Position numbers and translations under genes: made by a program | The notes under the pieces: model-generated | Database searches by the model: none | What the model saw: only the letters and a program-made list of their open reading frames with translations | Told to the model about the DNA's origin: nothing | Shown: one piece after another, positions 1 through 12,995 of the stretch | How positions within the stretch are numbered: position 1 is the stretch's first letter | Layout of the letters: each line of letters begins with the position of its first letter | Assembly (NCBI GenBank): GCA_036346355.1 | Contig: CM070570.1 | Location: 49,863,592 to 49,927,591 of the forward strand | Source: Rhipidocladum racemiflorum | Lineage: Eukaryota; Streptophyta; Magnoliopsida; Poales; Poaceae | Length of the DNA stretch: 64,000 nucleotides | Direction: 5' to 3'

Positions 1-52
1 AAGTGCCAAATCACACATGAATTTAAGAAAAGCAAATTTTTGGGGTGTTACA
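1..52 (-). mobile_element. LTR family A, 5' terminus only (runs off the window)
   Basis: These bases are the reverse complement of the first ~52 bases of the LTR at 654-4146, ending in the terminal GGGTGTTACA. The rest lies left of the window. It interrupts a family-B LTR that resumes at base 53, so bases 53-57 (GGTAT) should be its target-site duplication. Confidence 0.8.
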
Positions 53-653
53 GGTATGGTGATGGGAGATCCTTGGGGTGGATTAGGTGTTGTGCTAGTG
101 GTGTTTTTGATGCTTTAGATCCATGTTTAGGTGCCATTCCTAGATGAGATTAGGGAATTTCCTTTGCTGTCCCACGTTTTGTCCTCGGGCAGATTGGACG
201 TCCGACCTAGGGCTTGAGTTTTCGCACTTTTAGAAGCGTTTTCTGGTCGGCTGTATGTTGAGAAAGTTGTAGGTAATTGAATTACCTTTAATAGGACACC
301 AAGAACGTTAAACTCCATTCATCCTTTTAAAAGTTATGTCTGTTTTACCGAACATGTTCAAAACTGTGACGTGATAGGGACAGATCGTGTTGATCTGTAG
401 ATTAGTCAATTTTAGATGCCGAATCAGTTTTTCCCAATACTTAGAAAAAGATAGGAAATTTCCTGAGATTCGAGCAAATGTACTCGTTTACTTAATTTGG
501 AGCCTTAGAACTCAAGTTATGCTAGTTGGAAGCCCGCTGTCCCGTCGGGGTAGATTCTCTGTTTTTGGGTTTTAGGGGTAGTTTGCGAAGTCGGGGTAGA
601 GGATCATTCATGTATTGTTTTGTGGGCACGTTTTGAGTGTGTGGTACCTATAT

Positions 654-3600
654 TGTAACACCCCAAAATTTTGCTTTTCTTAAATTCATGTGTGATTTGG
701 CACTTTGGTGGATTTTTGGAATTTTCTGGAATTTATTTGGATTTATTTGGAATTTATTTGAATTTATTCCATTTTGAAATAATTAAAGAATTTAATTTTG
801 CAAATAAAATTTTGTTGGAAATATTTTATTTGAGTCCAAAATGATCTAAAATATTTTCCAGAATTTTTCTGGAATTTTTCTGAGTCTTTTGCTATTTTTA
901 ATGAATTAAATGAATTACTGGAAATTATTTTAATTATTAAATCGCTGGAAAATCAAGTCGGGTCAAGTACTATTCATCCGACCGAAGTCGAACCCGAAGT
1001 CGGACTCGAGTCCGACCGAGCCACGTGACTCGACCGAACCAAATTTAAAACCTAATCGATCCCAACCGTTGGATCAAGATCCAACGGCCGATTTCCGACA
1101 GCTTCGATCGAATCCGGCCGGATCCGATCCGCAAGACGATCGTGGCCGCTGATCATGCCACATGGACGGCTGTCGTCGTCGTTTCCGCCGAGTCCGAAAG
1201 CCGGACTCGCCGCCCGCGCCCGCCAAGTGGAGAACTAGGTTTCCGCCCTGGCGCGACGCCGAGGCTATTTAAAGTCCAGGTCACGCCCGAGGTTGGCCGC
1301 CTCGTGCGCACCCATTACCCTAGCCGCCGCCAGAGCTCATCGACGCGCCGCAATAGCTCGCCGTAGTTGGGCTTGCGCGCTGCTTTCGTTTTGTGCACGT
1401 TCGCCGCCGCTGAGCGCCTCCGCCGCCACCGAGCACAGATCTAGAACCCCAGGATGAGACGCACCAACCGGAACCACCCACGCCGCCGAGGAGCCCCAAA
1501 CGCCGCATCAAGTGTCGCTGCGTCCTCAATTCCGCGCCGCCGCCAAGACGCTATCGCCGCCGCCTCGCTCATCGGCCGTCCGATCAAGATCGCACGGCTA
1601 GGATCTCGCCACGCCACCCCACCGGTGAGATCTTGCTTTGAACTCAGATTCAATCCCGACCGCTGGATCTAGATCCAACGGTCCGAAATCAATGCGTTAA
1701 CCCAAACGGCGTCAACACTAGATCCAATCCGCGCCGTTGATTTTCAAACCAACGGCCGAGATTGGCGCCATGTGTCGGGAAGTTGGACCGACGCGTCAGC
1801 GCCAGACGCTGCGGACGCCGACACGCTGGCCCGCATGTCGGCCGCCCAGCCTAAATCGCACCATGACGTCCACACCGACGCCATGGCGGGCTCGCGATGT
1901 CGGCCGTCCGTCTCAGCTAAGCGCGACGCCAAGAATGACGTCACCCATGGGACCCACCTGTCAACACCGTGGGCTGAGCCCCGCTGACGTCAGCAGTGAC
2001 GTCACCCGAGGCGGACCCACATGTCAGCGACACGTGGATTCGTGGACCGTGTCCACGGTAGACCCGAGCCGAGCGTGGACCACGCCCATGGACGGTACCG
2101 ACGCCAACAGGCCAATCAGAAGCTGCCACGTGTCCTTGCTGACGCAATAATTAATTTCCGAAAAAGAAAATGATTTATTAATTCGAAATAATGATTTCAG
2201 ATATTGATTCAAACTTCAAACGCTTATAACTTTTGCGTTTCAACTCCGATTTGAGTGATTCAAATTTCTAAATTTGTATAAAATTGAGATCTACCTAAAT
2301 ATAAATTTTATTTAATTTTTGGACTAAAGTTTTTCTCTGTAAAATTACTTAATTGATTATTTAAACTTTAAATAATCATAACTTTTGTATTCTAACTCCA
2401 AATTTGACGATTCCAGTTTCTAAAAACTCATAAAATTATGTTCTCTCTGTTTATGGATTTTATTTGGATGTTTGGATACTTTTTGCCTATTGTTTATTTG
2501 TGTATTTGCTATTTGCACGCTTTACGAGTAGACGTTGAAGTGCCTAAGGATTCAAGGAGAAGTATTGACTCAGGATCCAACTCAAGACCAAGAGCAAGTA
2601 CTTTTTGAAGGCAAGTTGTGCTTTGACCATGTTGATCCTATTTTGAAATCTATTTTGATTTAACCTATTGCATGCTAGTTCAAGTAGAAAATACTTTATT
2701 TAAATATGGGGGATTAGATAAACACCAATTTGCTGTATGACACCTTGATTATTTAAATATGTGCCATGACCCTTGTCACCCTAGTTGTGGTTTTCTAGTT
2801 GGACATTATTAACTTGCCAACATGGGTTTTAGACCGTTGTAGTAAACTGCTTAGACCTGCTACGTGCTCATGACATGATTTTGGACAATCAAATGCTAAT
2901 GTTGACCTAATGATATATGGAACCTGTTTTGGAAAGGTATCATGTGATGTTGATGGCACGTGGTGCATGGTAATCAACTGGGGTTTGATAAATAGTTTTC
3001 GACCGGGGCATGTGGCAAGAGTAATCAGGTGGGCCAGTTGTGGCATTGGGGATGTTGATTTGGTTCTTCGGGTAGTCTTGCCCTGGTCACCCTAAGGACT
3101 TAACCTTGCAAGCCTTTGAACTGGGTCTAACGTGCAACCACATGTTTGTAATGGGACAGATCTAGTTGACTAAGTTGCTAATAACGTACCTGTGGGACCT
3201 CAGGAGGTCAACTACACCCTTTGTGTAAGTTGTACGGGGGAGCGTACCGGGGCTGAGGCCAGGTACCCATCTAACGGTTGATTGGCCTAGACTTCGCCTT
3301 AGCTAAGGGAAGGGTTAGTGCGCAATAACCGGGGAGGACCACTTGTATTGTTAGAGGTTTCCGAAAGACTTTGTTACGGGAACTCGCCTTTGTGGTGTTT
3401 GACTGTATCTTGTGGGTAAAGTGCATAACTTCTGCAGAGTGTAGAATCTATTCGAATAGCCATGTCCGCGGTATTGGACATCGCTCGGGAATTACAGTCA
3501 AGGGTTAGATTTTCTTAAAAATAACTTGGTTTGAAAAGTTGGGTTGGATTAATGATGATGTTGATGGAAATGTGGTTTAGGATGGGAAGATGGTTGTTAA

Positions 3601-4146
3601 ACTTCTTGAAAAGTTATTTATGCTTTACTTGTTTCTACTGCTTTCGAATCTACTTATATTACTTGTCAAATGCTGTTTCATCGCAAATATACCTTGAGCT
3701 ATTCCTTTGTACCAAGCCATGCATGTAGTATATTAGCTTGCATTCTGTGCATGACTTGCTGAGTACCAAGTACTCACCCTTGCCACAATATAACACCAGT
3801 TGAAGAGGAGACTACACCCGCTTTGGAGGAGGAACTCCAAGAGGATCCGTCTACTTAGGGAAGCGAGCCCAGTCAGTTGCCTGTGGTATACTGGATGGCG
3901 CCACGAAGTTATTTGATTTTCCGCTGCTACTATTTCTCTCTTAATAAGATTCGCCCTGTGAGGCGTATATTGTAACTTGACCATAAGGTTGAGTAACCAG
4001 TTTGGTTATTTAAATAAAAGTACTTTATTAGTATCGAGTGGTATGATTGTGATATTTACCGATGTTAAGACTGTGTGCACTAGCGCGTTCCTGGACTAGT
4101 GCTGAATACACAGAGTGTCCGGATTTGCAAATTCGGGGTCCCGACA
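654..4146 (+). mobile_element. solo LTR, family A (TSD TATAT)
   Basis: A 3,493-bp LTR starts TGTAACACCCC and ends GGGTCCCGACA. It is flanked by perfect 5-bp duplications TATAT at 649-653 and 4147-4151, and the interrupted B LTR continues on both sides. No primer site or coding region follows, so this is a solo LTR left by LTR-LTR recombination. A TATA-like CTATTTAAAG lies near 1266, followed by a GC-rich leader, which sets the orientation. Length and ends resemble rice RIRE3/RIRE8-type Tekay elements; the exact family name is unproven. Confidence 0.9.
1066..1755 (+). repeat. repeated near-perfect palindromes in the LTR A leader
   Basis: Palindromes of the form CCGTTGGATC-AA-GATCCAACGG occur at 1066-1087 (perfect 10-bp arms) and 1660-1681 (one mismatch). 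A looser CCGTTG...CAACGG version is at 1734-1755. The A copy at 33043-36532 carries the same motif at 33453-33474, 34054-34075, 34126-34147 and 34195-34216. The minus-strand A copy has degenerate versions at about 29305 and 29925. Confidence 0.75.
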
Positions 4147-7100
4147 TATATGCAGGTGGTGTGACCCCGAGAGTGCCCTCAACCTCTTGCCAATCCGTCG
4201 CCCACGGTTGAAGGCAAGTGTATTGGAATGGGTTTGGGTGTTGTATGATTGCTAGACTTGCTTAGGTGACATATGATTACATGACATGCTAATGTGACAT
4301 GGTTGATATTTGCTTATGACATGATGAACGTGGTTACATATTGGTTATGAGTTCATTGTATTACATGTTTATGCAAGATTATACATGTTCATGTCATATG
4401 TGCATTCATAATGGAAGAGGCGTCCCATTCTGATGTGGGCCTCTGTGTTCACACGTAGTGAACACGAAAGACCTACCTCATTGTCCCATCCACGGTTGTG
4501 TATGGGAGCGAGTCAGTAAGAGTAGACACCCTCCATCTACGGGATCGAAGGGGAAAGAGGGTGCACGTCGACGGGTGTGCACTCGGCAATACCGGTATGT
4601 GCTTCGAGGAGACATGTGCATTGCATTGCATATATGTTGATGTTAATGATATGTGTACAATGAGATTATGACATGGTTATGATAATGAATATGAAATTAT
4701 GCCATGAGTATGATGTTAAGAATGAGATGTAGTGATGTTAGCATTGAAAGCTGCTTCTCTTTGTCCCATTGCAATATGCTTGCTGAGTGATGAACTCACG
4801 CTTGTGTTTTATGATGTTTTAGGTACCTTGCAATCGGCATGCGGCAAAGGGGTTTAGCTACACTTCTTCATGTAGCTCCACACATTAGATAGTTTTTATC
4901 ATTTGGAGTTATGATAATAAGATTAGTGCGATGAGACTTGGAGAACGAGTTGATTGTGTGCTTGATTTTATCATTTGCTTCGTTATAGTTTGTGGAGTGG
5001 TTGAATTCAGTACTTTAGACTTAAAATGTTGCTATTTTGACTGTTATTGCTGTTTTAGATGTCTTTTATTATGATATATCTTGCCATGGTATTGCTATTG
5101 CTTCAAATCATGGAAAAACAAAGGAGATGCTGCTGAAATTTTCGGTTTTAGCATTTGCGCCCTTGCTGTAATTTATCTTTATTTATGGTATTTAGATGCT
5201 ACTTCTATCATGTTTAGTGACATCCAAGGCATACTAGATGCCGGGGTGTTACATGTACACCTATATGGGCGTGAAATATTAGGGTTTTGTGTGTATAATG
5301 TATTAGTCCATGATTAGTAACTGGTACACATATTCAACATTATCATCATATTCTTACTCAATATGACATAGATATAAAAACATATGTCATTTATACAAGA
5401 GGTATATTATTCTTTCAAGAAAAAGGGCCACTTGGCCAATAAAATGCATCGGAAAAAAGTAGTGAACTATTAAAATCCAGCAATATGCCTCAACTAAAAA
5501 ATATTCACAGGCAACCAATTAGATTAAGCCTAGAAAAGGTCATCATCGTATTTTCCCGAGACCTACAGTACAATATGAATCGTCGGGGACCTTAGTTCCT
5601 TCGCCCTCTGAATATTAATAAGCAAGGGTAAGTACATTTGTGCTTAGCAACACTTGTAGCGTATCACGATTATAAGTATATACTTGGCTAAGTCAAAGGA
5701 ATGGCTATCCTACAATATTCTCTTATTTGCATAAAGCGAGATTTAGTCGACAAAAACAAGTAGTAGATTTCAACCAGAATTTGTGAAAAGCGGTTAACAA
5801 ATATGCAAATAATAAGTATATAACATAATTTGAGCAATTCACGGTCCTTCATGATTGTGATCAGCAATCCATTTTTTTTTCATACCAGGTATATCATCTA
5901 AAACATAGCTACCCATCATTTTTTTCGATAATTTTTTTGTAAAAGATCCAAGACTAAGTGACAACGCACCAGAGCCACTTATGATCTCGAGCACGGCTTT
6001 TCGAAAAGATTTACATTATGTAGAGATGTACAGCTTTACTCACAATACATGACCAATTCTTGTTGCCAAGCTATTATCACACTTCCTTTGGTGTGCGACA
6101 GAGGGATCATGACAAGAACCATTATATTACTTATGCCTAACTTTGCACTAGTCCAGTGATGTGTGACCTTTTGACCTTTGCTATGGCGGCGGAGATTAAG
6201 TACATGTAATTCATAATAACAATAACAGTCCATCCCTATCATAAACATTTCCCCTTATAGCAAGGCATGCATTGTTGTATCGTCAAGCGTTATTCCCAAC
6301 ACTTTAGTGAGGGCACCCCTGCAAGCACTACCCGGAATACCCATGCTACTCTGGCCTTCGAATGTGCAAAGCTAGTCCTAGACAACTTAATAGGTTAATG
6401 CCACCCATAATAGCATTTGTAGTCGCATGGATGTCTTGGATTGTACAACACTAAGTTTGGTCCTTAATTGACCAGTGTTATAACTCCCCCTATACTACCT
6501 ACAAGTTCATTTCTCACACTTCACATGTTATTTAAATAACTTGCCTGTGTCAAAATCTATTTTTCAATTTTGATTTTATACCAAAATAACACATTTGGTC
6601 CATCATGTCAAAATTCTCATTTTCGAAAAAAATATTCCAATGTTCATTTGTTTTTCCCAATTCTCAGCATGACTAAGCATGTGCATGTATAATCGAGTAA
6701 TCCATGATTGATATTAGTTATTGCTTAACTCCTAATCTTATAGATTTCAATAGAAAGGATGTCTATTTGTTAAGAAAGTTCCATGTAACAAGTAGGATTA
6801 TGTAACATCTCAATTTTTGCACCTTTGAATTGGTTTTAAGAATTTTAGACTTTAAAAATTTTCATATTTTTATTAATAATTAAAGTTTAATTGGGGATTT
6901 CTCTAATTCAAAAAGGATTTAATATTATTAATGTTCAAGTGAATAATTGTTCAAATTATTTTAGTTGGGTTCTATATTCTCTAAAGTATTGTATAGAATT
7001 TTTAGGATTTTTTTCAATTTTATTTGCTATTTATTTGGATTCCATTTGTTTTTTCTATATTTTCTAAAACAAAAAATGAAATAAAAATTCCTGAAAAGCT

Positions 7101-7777
7101 TTTGGATCGAAATCCATCGCACTTAACCCGCGCCAAGGCCCATGTAGCACAACCTGCTGCAAGCCCAGTCGGCCCAGCACTGTAGCCCGGTCCACAACCC
7201 GCTCCGCATGAGCCACTAACAGGTGGGGCCCACCTACCCAGGTCATTGTTTTCATGTCCAAACTGGACACTATTGCTCACTGTGTTTGCAATGTACTCCA
7301 TCACTGCTTCATGCTCTACACGGACTCCCAGGGCTATTTAAGGTGCGCATCGTGACCATATTGAGCCAATCAATAAGAACCTTAAATCCAATCAACCTGA
7401 TTGCCACCATTTTGCCAGGATCTGAGTTTTTCCTTTAGCGCCGCCTCGGAGGAGAAGAGCTCAATTCACCATTGTTAGTGAGTTCATGGACCCTTGGATA
7501 CCATAATTTTGCATGACGTTCTATGTTCTACCTTGTGTGCATGTTTGTTCACCGAAAGCAAGCTCGAAGGCTGCCGTTGCTGTTAAAGCTACGCCGCAGC
7601 AGTCACCGCCGGTCAACATTGCTCAGGATAGCCATGTCACCATGATCGCCTCACCGAGACCTTTTTGTTGGCATCCCCCAAAGTCACTGGAGTTCATCAC
7701 CATCGATCGTTGGTCTCTGTGTGTCACCACTGACGTGGCATGCTGATGTGGTCTGCCACGTCGGTGCCCCTTGAGCA

Positions 7778-10240
7778 TGTGACACGACGGAGTGTCGTAT
7801 CTTATAAAAATGTGAATGTTGAGGTCAAAAACTTTATAAAATGTGAAAATAGAGGTTAAAACTTTACGTTATGCCGTTTATAGTGTGTTTTTGGGCTGTT
7901 TTCGGGTGTTTGGGCCTCTCCGGGGGACTTTGGGCCTTGGGGGTTGAGTTGGGCCTCCGGTGGAAGGGTTTGGGCCCAAGGGGGGACTTTTGGGCAGCCA
8001 AATCTGGCCCCCACCCCTTGGTGCGCCCCCACTCCCTCTCCCAACACTAGCCGCCACCCCCTAGCCCCCCCATGCGCCTCCACCCTTCCCCTTCCTCTCC
8101 ATCTTCCCCCATGGCGCCACCACCCCTCTCCACCACCTCTCCACCTCCCTTGCTTCCCCTAGGGGAGTTCTCCACCTCACCAACCCGAGGATCCATCAGT
8201 TGGAGCACTCCGCGACGAGGAGATCCGGTGGATTTGGAGCGAGGAAGGAGATCGCGCAAACCGGGAGGAGATCCGTTGGGTTTTCGGTCGTCGGGCGAAG
8301 GTATGGCCATGGGAATCCTTGGGGTTGGTCTAAGATCTGTTCTAAGGGTGATTATCATGTTTTTAGATCAATTGGTGGTGCTGGAATTGAGTAGATTAGA
8401 TGAAATCTAGAAGTTGCCACGTTCTCTGTTTGGGCAACATGAGCAGTCGACCTAGGGTTTGGGTATTCGTCAATTTAGACTCGGAATTTGGTCGGCCACC
8501 TGTTGAAGAAGTTTTAGGTAATTTAAATACCTTTTAGTGGGTATAAAGAACGCGTAATTCCGATCAGTTGTTTGAAAGTTATGGCTGTTTTACCGAGCGT
8601 GTTAAAATCTATGACGTGATTGGAACAGATCACGGTATTTTGTAGATTAAACAACTTTAGGTTCCGAATCAGCTTTTCCATATACTTATAAAAAGTTAGG
8701 AAATTTCCTAAGCTATGCGAGGATGTACTCGTTTAATTGATTCGGAGTCTTAGAACCCGAGTTATGCCTTTTGGAAGGCTGCTGTCCCGACGGGACAGAA
8801 CCTCTGTTTTTGGGTTTAGCGAGTAGTTTGCGATGTTGGGGTAGAAGAGGGATTGCTTACTGTTTTGTGGACATGATTGTGAGTGTGTGGTACCTATGTG
8901 CAGTTGGTGTGACCCTGGGAATGCCTTCTACTTCTCGCCAATCCGTTGCCCGTGGTTGAGGCAAGTGTATTGTAATGGATAGCAGTTTGTAGGTTGTTAG
9001 TTGAGACTAGATGAAATTGATTATATGATATGATCACTTGCCATGCTTTAATGATTGCCAATGATATGATGAGTATGCTTATTATGTTATGATGCCATGT
9101 GTAAATGTACAAGTTAATTGTGATGTTGGCATGTTTGCATACATGGCATGATACATGGCCCGGGCGGTGAGAAAGTCATAACTAGTCCGGGGAAGGTCGG
9201 TGAGAAAGTTATGACTATTCCGGAGAGCCAATGAGTAAGTCCTACATCGTGATTCCATCCACCGCGGTGTTTCGAAGCGAGGAGTAGGCACCCTCCATCT
9301 TCGGGATGGAAGGGGGGAGAGGGTGCACGCCGACGGGTGTGTACTCAACCATACCGGTATGAGTTTCCAGGAGATATGTGCATTGCATTATATGAGGATG
9401 TTATATGATGATGATATATGATGATGTCAATGATATGCTTACACTACGAATATAAGATGTGTATGATGTCGTATGTGAAAAGTGGTGTTGAAGGTATTGG
9501 AATGTATTTTCTTGTTCCATTGCAATATACTTGCTGAGTGATGAACTCACGCTTGTGTTTATGTTGTTTTTCTTAGGTACCATGAAACCGGCATGCGGGA
9601 AAGGGAGCTAGTCACACGTCATCACTTAGCATCACACATATAAACAATGACATGTTCCTTCCTTTAATTGTGATGGTTAATTCACTGAACTAAACTGTGG
9701 TGTTGATGCTTGTTCGTTGCCATGAGTAAATGATTAGTTCATATTTGACATGAGACGGATAGGCTTATATCCTTAGCTGTATGATGGCTGAAATTCCTGT
9801 TTTCTCAAGTTATTGCTATCGTTCTTTATGCTATCTTGATATGTTAAAATTGTTGTTGCTTCAATTCATGGAAAAACAAAGGAGATGCTGCCGAAATTTT
9901 CGGTATTAGCATTTGCTCCTTTGCTATAATTTACTTGTAATTGTGGTATTTAGAGGTTGCTTAGTCTATGTTTGGTAGCATTCGGGCATATTAAATGCCG
10001 GGGTGTTACTGATTGGTATCGAGCGAGTTTGTAGGTCCCTGGAATGTGTATTTTTTTTTAGTGTCATGCTATAGGGTACAACTAAAATATGATGTGGAAT
10101 AACTTTGAAACATGGCTTAGGTTTTAACTAAATAGCAACATTAAAACTTGCAAAAGTGGTATAACTAATCTAAAATTTGACACACATGGATGCACAGTAG
10201 GAAAAGGGTATGGGTATCGTTGCTTACGCTTAAATGTTGT
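7778..10240 (+). mobile_element. LTR B plus primer site and leader, 3'-deleted element
   Basis: The LTR runs from TGTGACACGACGG at 7778 to GGGTGTTACT at 10010. It is followed at once by TTGGTATCGAGC (initiator tRNA-Met primer site, one base short) and a leader that matches the leader of the coding B element at 22846 onward until about 10200. After that the sequence becomes LTR E. So this is a 5' LTR plus leader whose gag-pol and 3' LTR are gone. The intron-like segment is 8301-8903, the palindrome CTGTCCCGACGGGACAG is 8782-8798 and the conserved stem-loop is 9288-9326. The left flank is GAGCA (7773-7777); the right partner is lost. Confidence 0.8.
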
Positions 10241-10631
10241 ATTTAAGCTTTGATGTTGAATGCTAAAGTTGGTAATGTATGTTGCCATGTTATTGAGAGA
10301 TTTGATTGTATTGTTCTTGGTATTGTGTTAAAGTGGGGTTGTGGTGCCGAAGGGTTTTGGTCACCTCTTTTTGTTCATAGTAAGGGTGTGATTTGACGGT
10401 GTGGCCTGTTAACGCCATTACCGAAGAATTATTAACCCCTGTAGGAGAAGTTATGTAATTTGGTTTAGGTTGTGTGCCATTTTACTTTGAGAAATATCTA
10501 AGAAATTTATTATTATTATTATTATTTTCTGCTATTTTAATCTAATTACTGTATTCAATTTAAACTGCCACTTTATTGCAAAATGTCCATATCAGCCACT
10601 GTTTGGAATAAGCCTTACATATAGTTATAAT

Positions 10632-12820
10632 TGTGACACCTCGGAGTGTCGTATCCTTAATTTTTTGAACATGATAAGGTTAAATACAGTATAAGATGTG
10701 GAAATAAGGTTAAAATCATAAGGATCGGGGGTTAATAACGCTTCGCCGCTTTCCGGCCGTTGGTTTTGGGCCTTCCCGAGGAGTTTTGGGCCTTGGTGGG
10801 CTTTGGTGGATGGATTAGGACTCAGAACGGACTAGGATTGGGTTGAGGGCTGGTAAAAGGGGCTTCCCCAGCCCCCTTGCGCCCCCACCTCCCCATATTG
10901 CGCCCCCACCTCCCCCTCTTGCGCCCCTCTCCTCCCTCCCCCTCCCCTAAGCCCTAGCCCCCCAAACCGCAGGCGCACCCTCCTCCCCTTTCCTCCACCT
11001 CCACACCCACCTCCTCCTCCACCCCTTGCTGCCCTAGGGGTGGCCTCCCACCCCTGCACCTTGTGGAGTCATCCCGTGGAGCGAGGAGCCGAGGAGCGAG
11101 TAACGTGGGAGCGAGGAGCGATTCGCGAGAGATTTATTGGAGTTTTGTGCATCGGGCAAAGGTATGATCTTGGGGATCCTTGGGATGATCTAGAGTACTG
11201 TTATTAGGTGTTTATCAAGTTTTAGATCAATTGGAGGCGCTGGTTTGAAGTAATTTGGGTTAGATCTAAACTTGTCCACGTTTTCTGTTTTCGGGCAGAT
11301 TGAGCAGTCGAACTAGGGTTCGAGTTTCCGTCGATTTAGAATCCGAATCAGACCGTACGGACTTCTAGGAAGTTGTAGATAATTTAATTATATTTCCGTG
11401 GACGTAAAGCACGTTAATTTCCGATCAGCTGTTTGAAAGTTATGGCTGTTTTACCGAGCGCCTAAAAATCTGTGACGTAACTGGAACAGATTGTGGTAAT
11501 CTGTAGATTAAACAATTTTAGAGTCCGAATCAGTCTTTCCCTATAACTAGAAAAAGTTGGGAAATTTCCTAAGCTTCGCGACGGTGTACTCGTTTATTCG
11601 ATTCGGAGTCCCAGAACTCAAGTTATGCTCTTTGCAAGGCTGCTGTCCGCCGACAGAACCTCTATTTTTATGTTTTATGAGTAGTTGGCAATGTCGGGTT
11701 AGATGGGGTTTGTGTACTGTTTGGAGGCTATGATTGTGAGTGTGTGATGCCTATGTGCAGGTGGTGTGACCCCGGGAGAGCCCTCTTCTTCCCGCCAATC
11801 CGTTGCACGTGTTTGAGGCAAGTGTGTTGTGATGGATAGCGAGTTGTAGGTTGCATGTTGTGATTAGATGGAATTGTTTACATGATATATGTTCACTTGC
11901 CATGTGTTAATAATTGATATGATATGATGAGCATGTTTAACATATTATGATGCCATGTGTTAATATGTGAATTGAATATGATAATTGGCATGGTTGCATG
12001 CATGTCATGAGATAGGGCGAGGGCGGTGAGAAAGTCTTAACTAGTCCAAGAAGGTCGGTGAGAAAGTTATGACTAGTCCGAACGCCATTGAGTAAGTCCT
12101 ATGTCGTGATTCCATCCACGTGGTGTTTGGAAGTTAGTAGGCACCCTCCATCTTCGGGATGGAAGGGAGGAAAGGGTGCACACCGACGGGTGTGTACTTC
12201 CCATACCGGTATGAGGTTCGAGGGTCAGGAGCAATGCATTACATCGCATACAAATTGATGATGATATTGATAAGTATTCATGAATGAGATGTTATACATG
12301 ATGAAAGATGTTATTGACTTGTTGTTATGCTTGTTGTCCATTGCAGTATGCTTGCTGAGTTTCGAACTCACCTTGTGTTTTCTTGTTGTTTTAGGTACCA
12401 TGAGAACGGCATGCGGAAAGGGAATAGTCACACTCTCACACGCTGCTTCACTTTAATGTTTCCCCAAGTCAATTCATTTAGTTTGATAATACATTGCGTG
12501 TGATGGCCTTTAAATTAAGTCTTAGCTTGGTTAATGAGAGTTCTATTGTTTGTTTGACCCTTGGAACTTTAAGAGCTTGATGTTAGTCTTTTATTGTCGT
12601 TAAGACTTTATTTATTGCTGTTTTAGATGTTTCTCTTATTGCCATATAATGCTATATTGTTGCTGTTCCTTAAATTCATGATAAAACGAAGGAGGTGCTG
12701 CCGAAATCTCGGTTTTTAGCCTATGCACCTTTGCTGGAATTTTATGTTAAATGTGGTATTTAGATGTTGATTAACTTATGTTTGGTAACATTCAGGCATA
12801 GTAAATGCCGGGGTGTTACA
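10632..12820 (+). mobile_element. solo LTR, family B (TSD ATAAT)
   Basis: A 2,189-bp LTR from TGTGACACCTCGG to CCGGGGTGTTACA. Perfect 5-bp duplications ATAAT sit at 10627-10631 and 12821-12825, and the interrupted host (LTR E) reads through at 'ataat|agacttggattctg'. There is no internal region, so it is a solo LTR. The intron-like segment is 11162-11760 and the conserved stem-loop 12141-12179. The pyrimidine-rich stretch around 10880-11040 and the short GGAGCGAG repeats near 11080-11125 are typical of this family. Confidence 0.92.
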
Positions 12821-12995
12821 ATAATAGACTTGGATTCTGTGCATAACTTGTTGAGTAGTTTATGTACTCACCCTTGCCACTACAAATTCATTGGTTGAAG
12901 AGGTGTCTACACTCCATCGATTTATGAGGATTCTATACATGCTTTGGAGGAGTACCAGGAGGAGGCAAGTTGTTAGGAATCGAACCTTGTCAGCT

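Larger units (their letters stand above)
53..5253 (+). mobile_element. LTR family B, split by a solo LTR A
   Basis: Segments 53-653 and 4147-5253 together match the body and 3' end of family-B LTRs elsewhere in the window, ending in GCCGGGGTGTTACA at 5253. The 5' part lies left of the window beyond the LTR A at 1-52. The copy keeps the conserved intron-acceptor-like GCAG|GTGG just after 4151, a diverged form of the conserved stem-loop (about 4526-4564) and the TGAGT...ACTCA stem near 4779. Its end directly abuts the next element, LTR G at 5254, with no spacer. This is the most diverged B copy here. Confidence 0.8.

Noticed and set aside
9288..9326. Classic C(UUCG)G tetraloop
   Set aside because: Best pairing puts TTCGG in a five-base loop; closing C-G over UUCG leaves mismatches below it.
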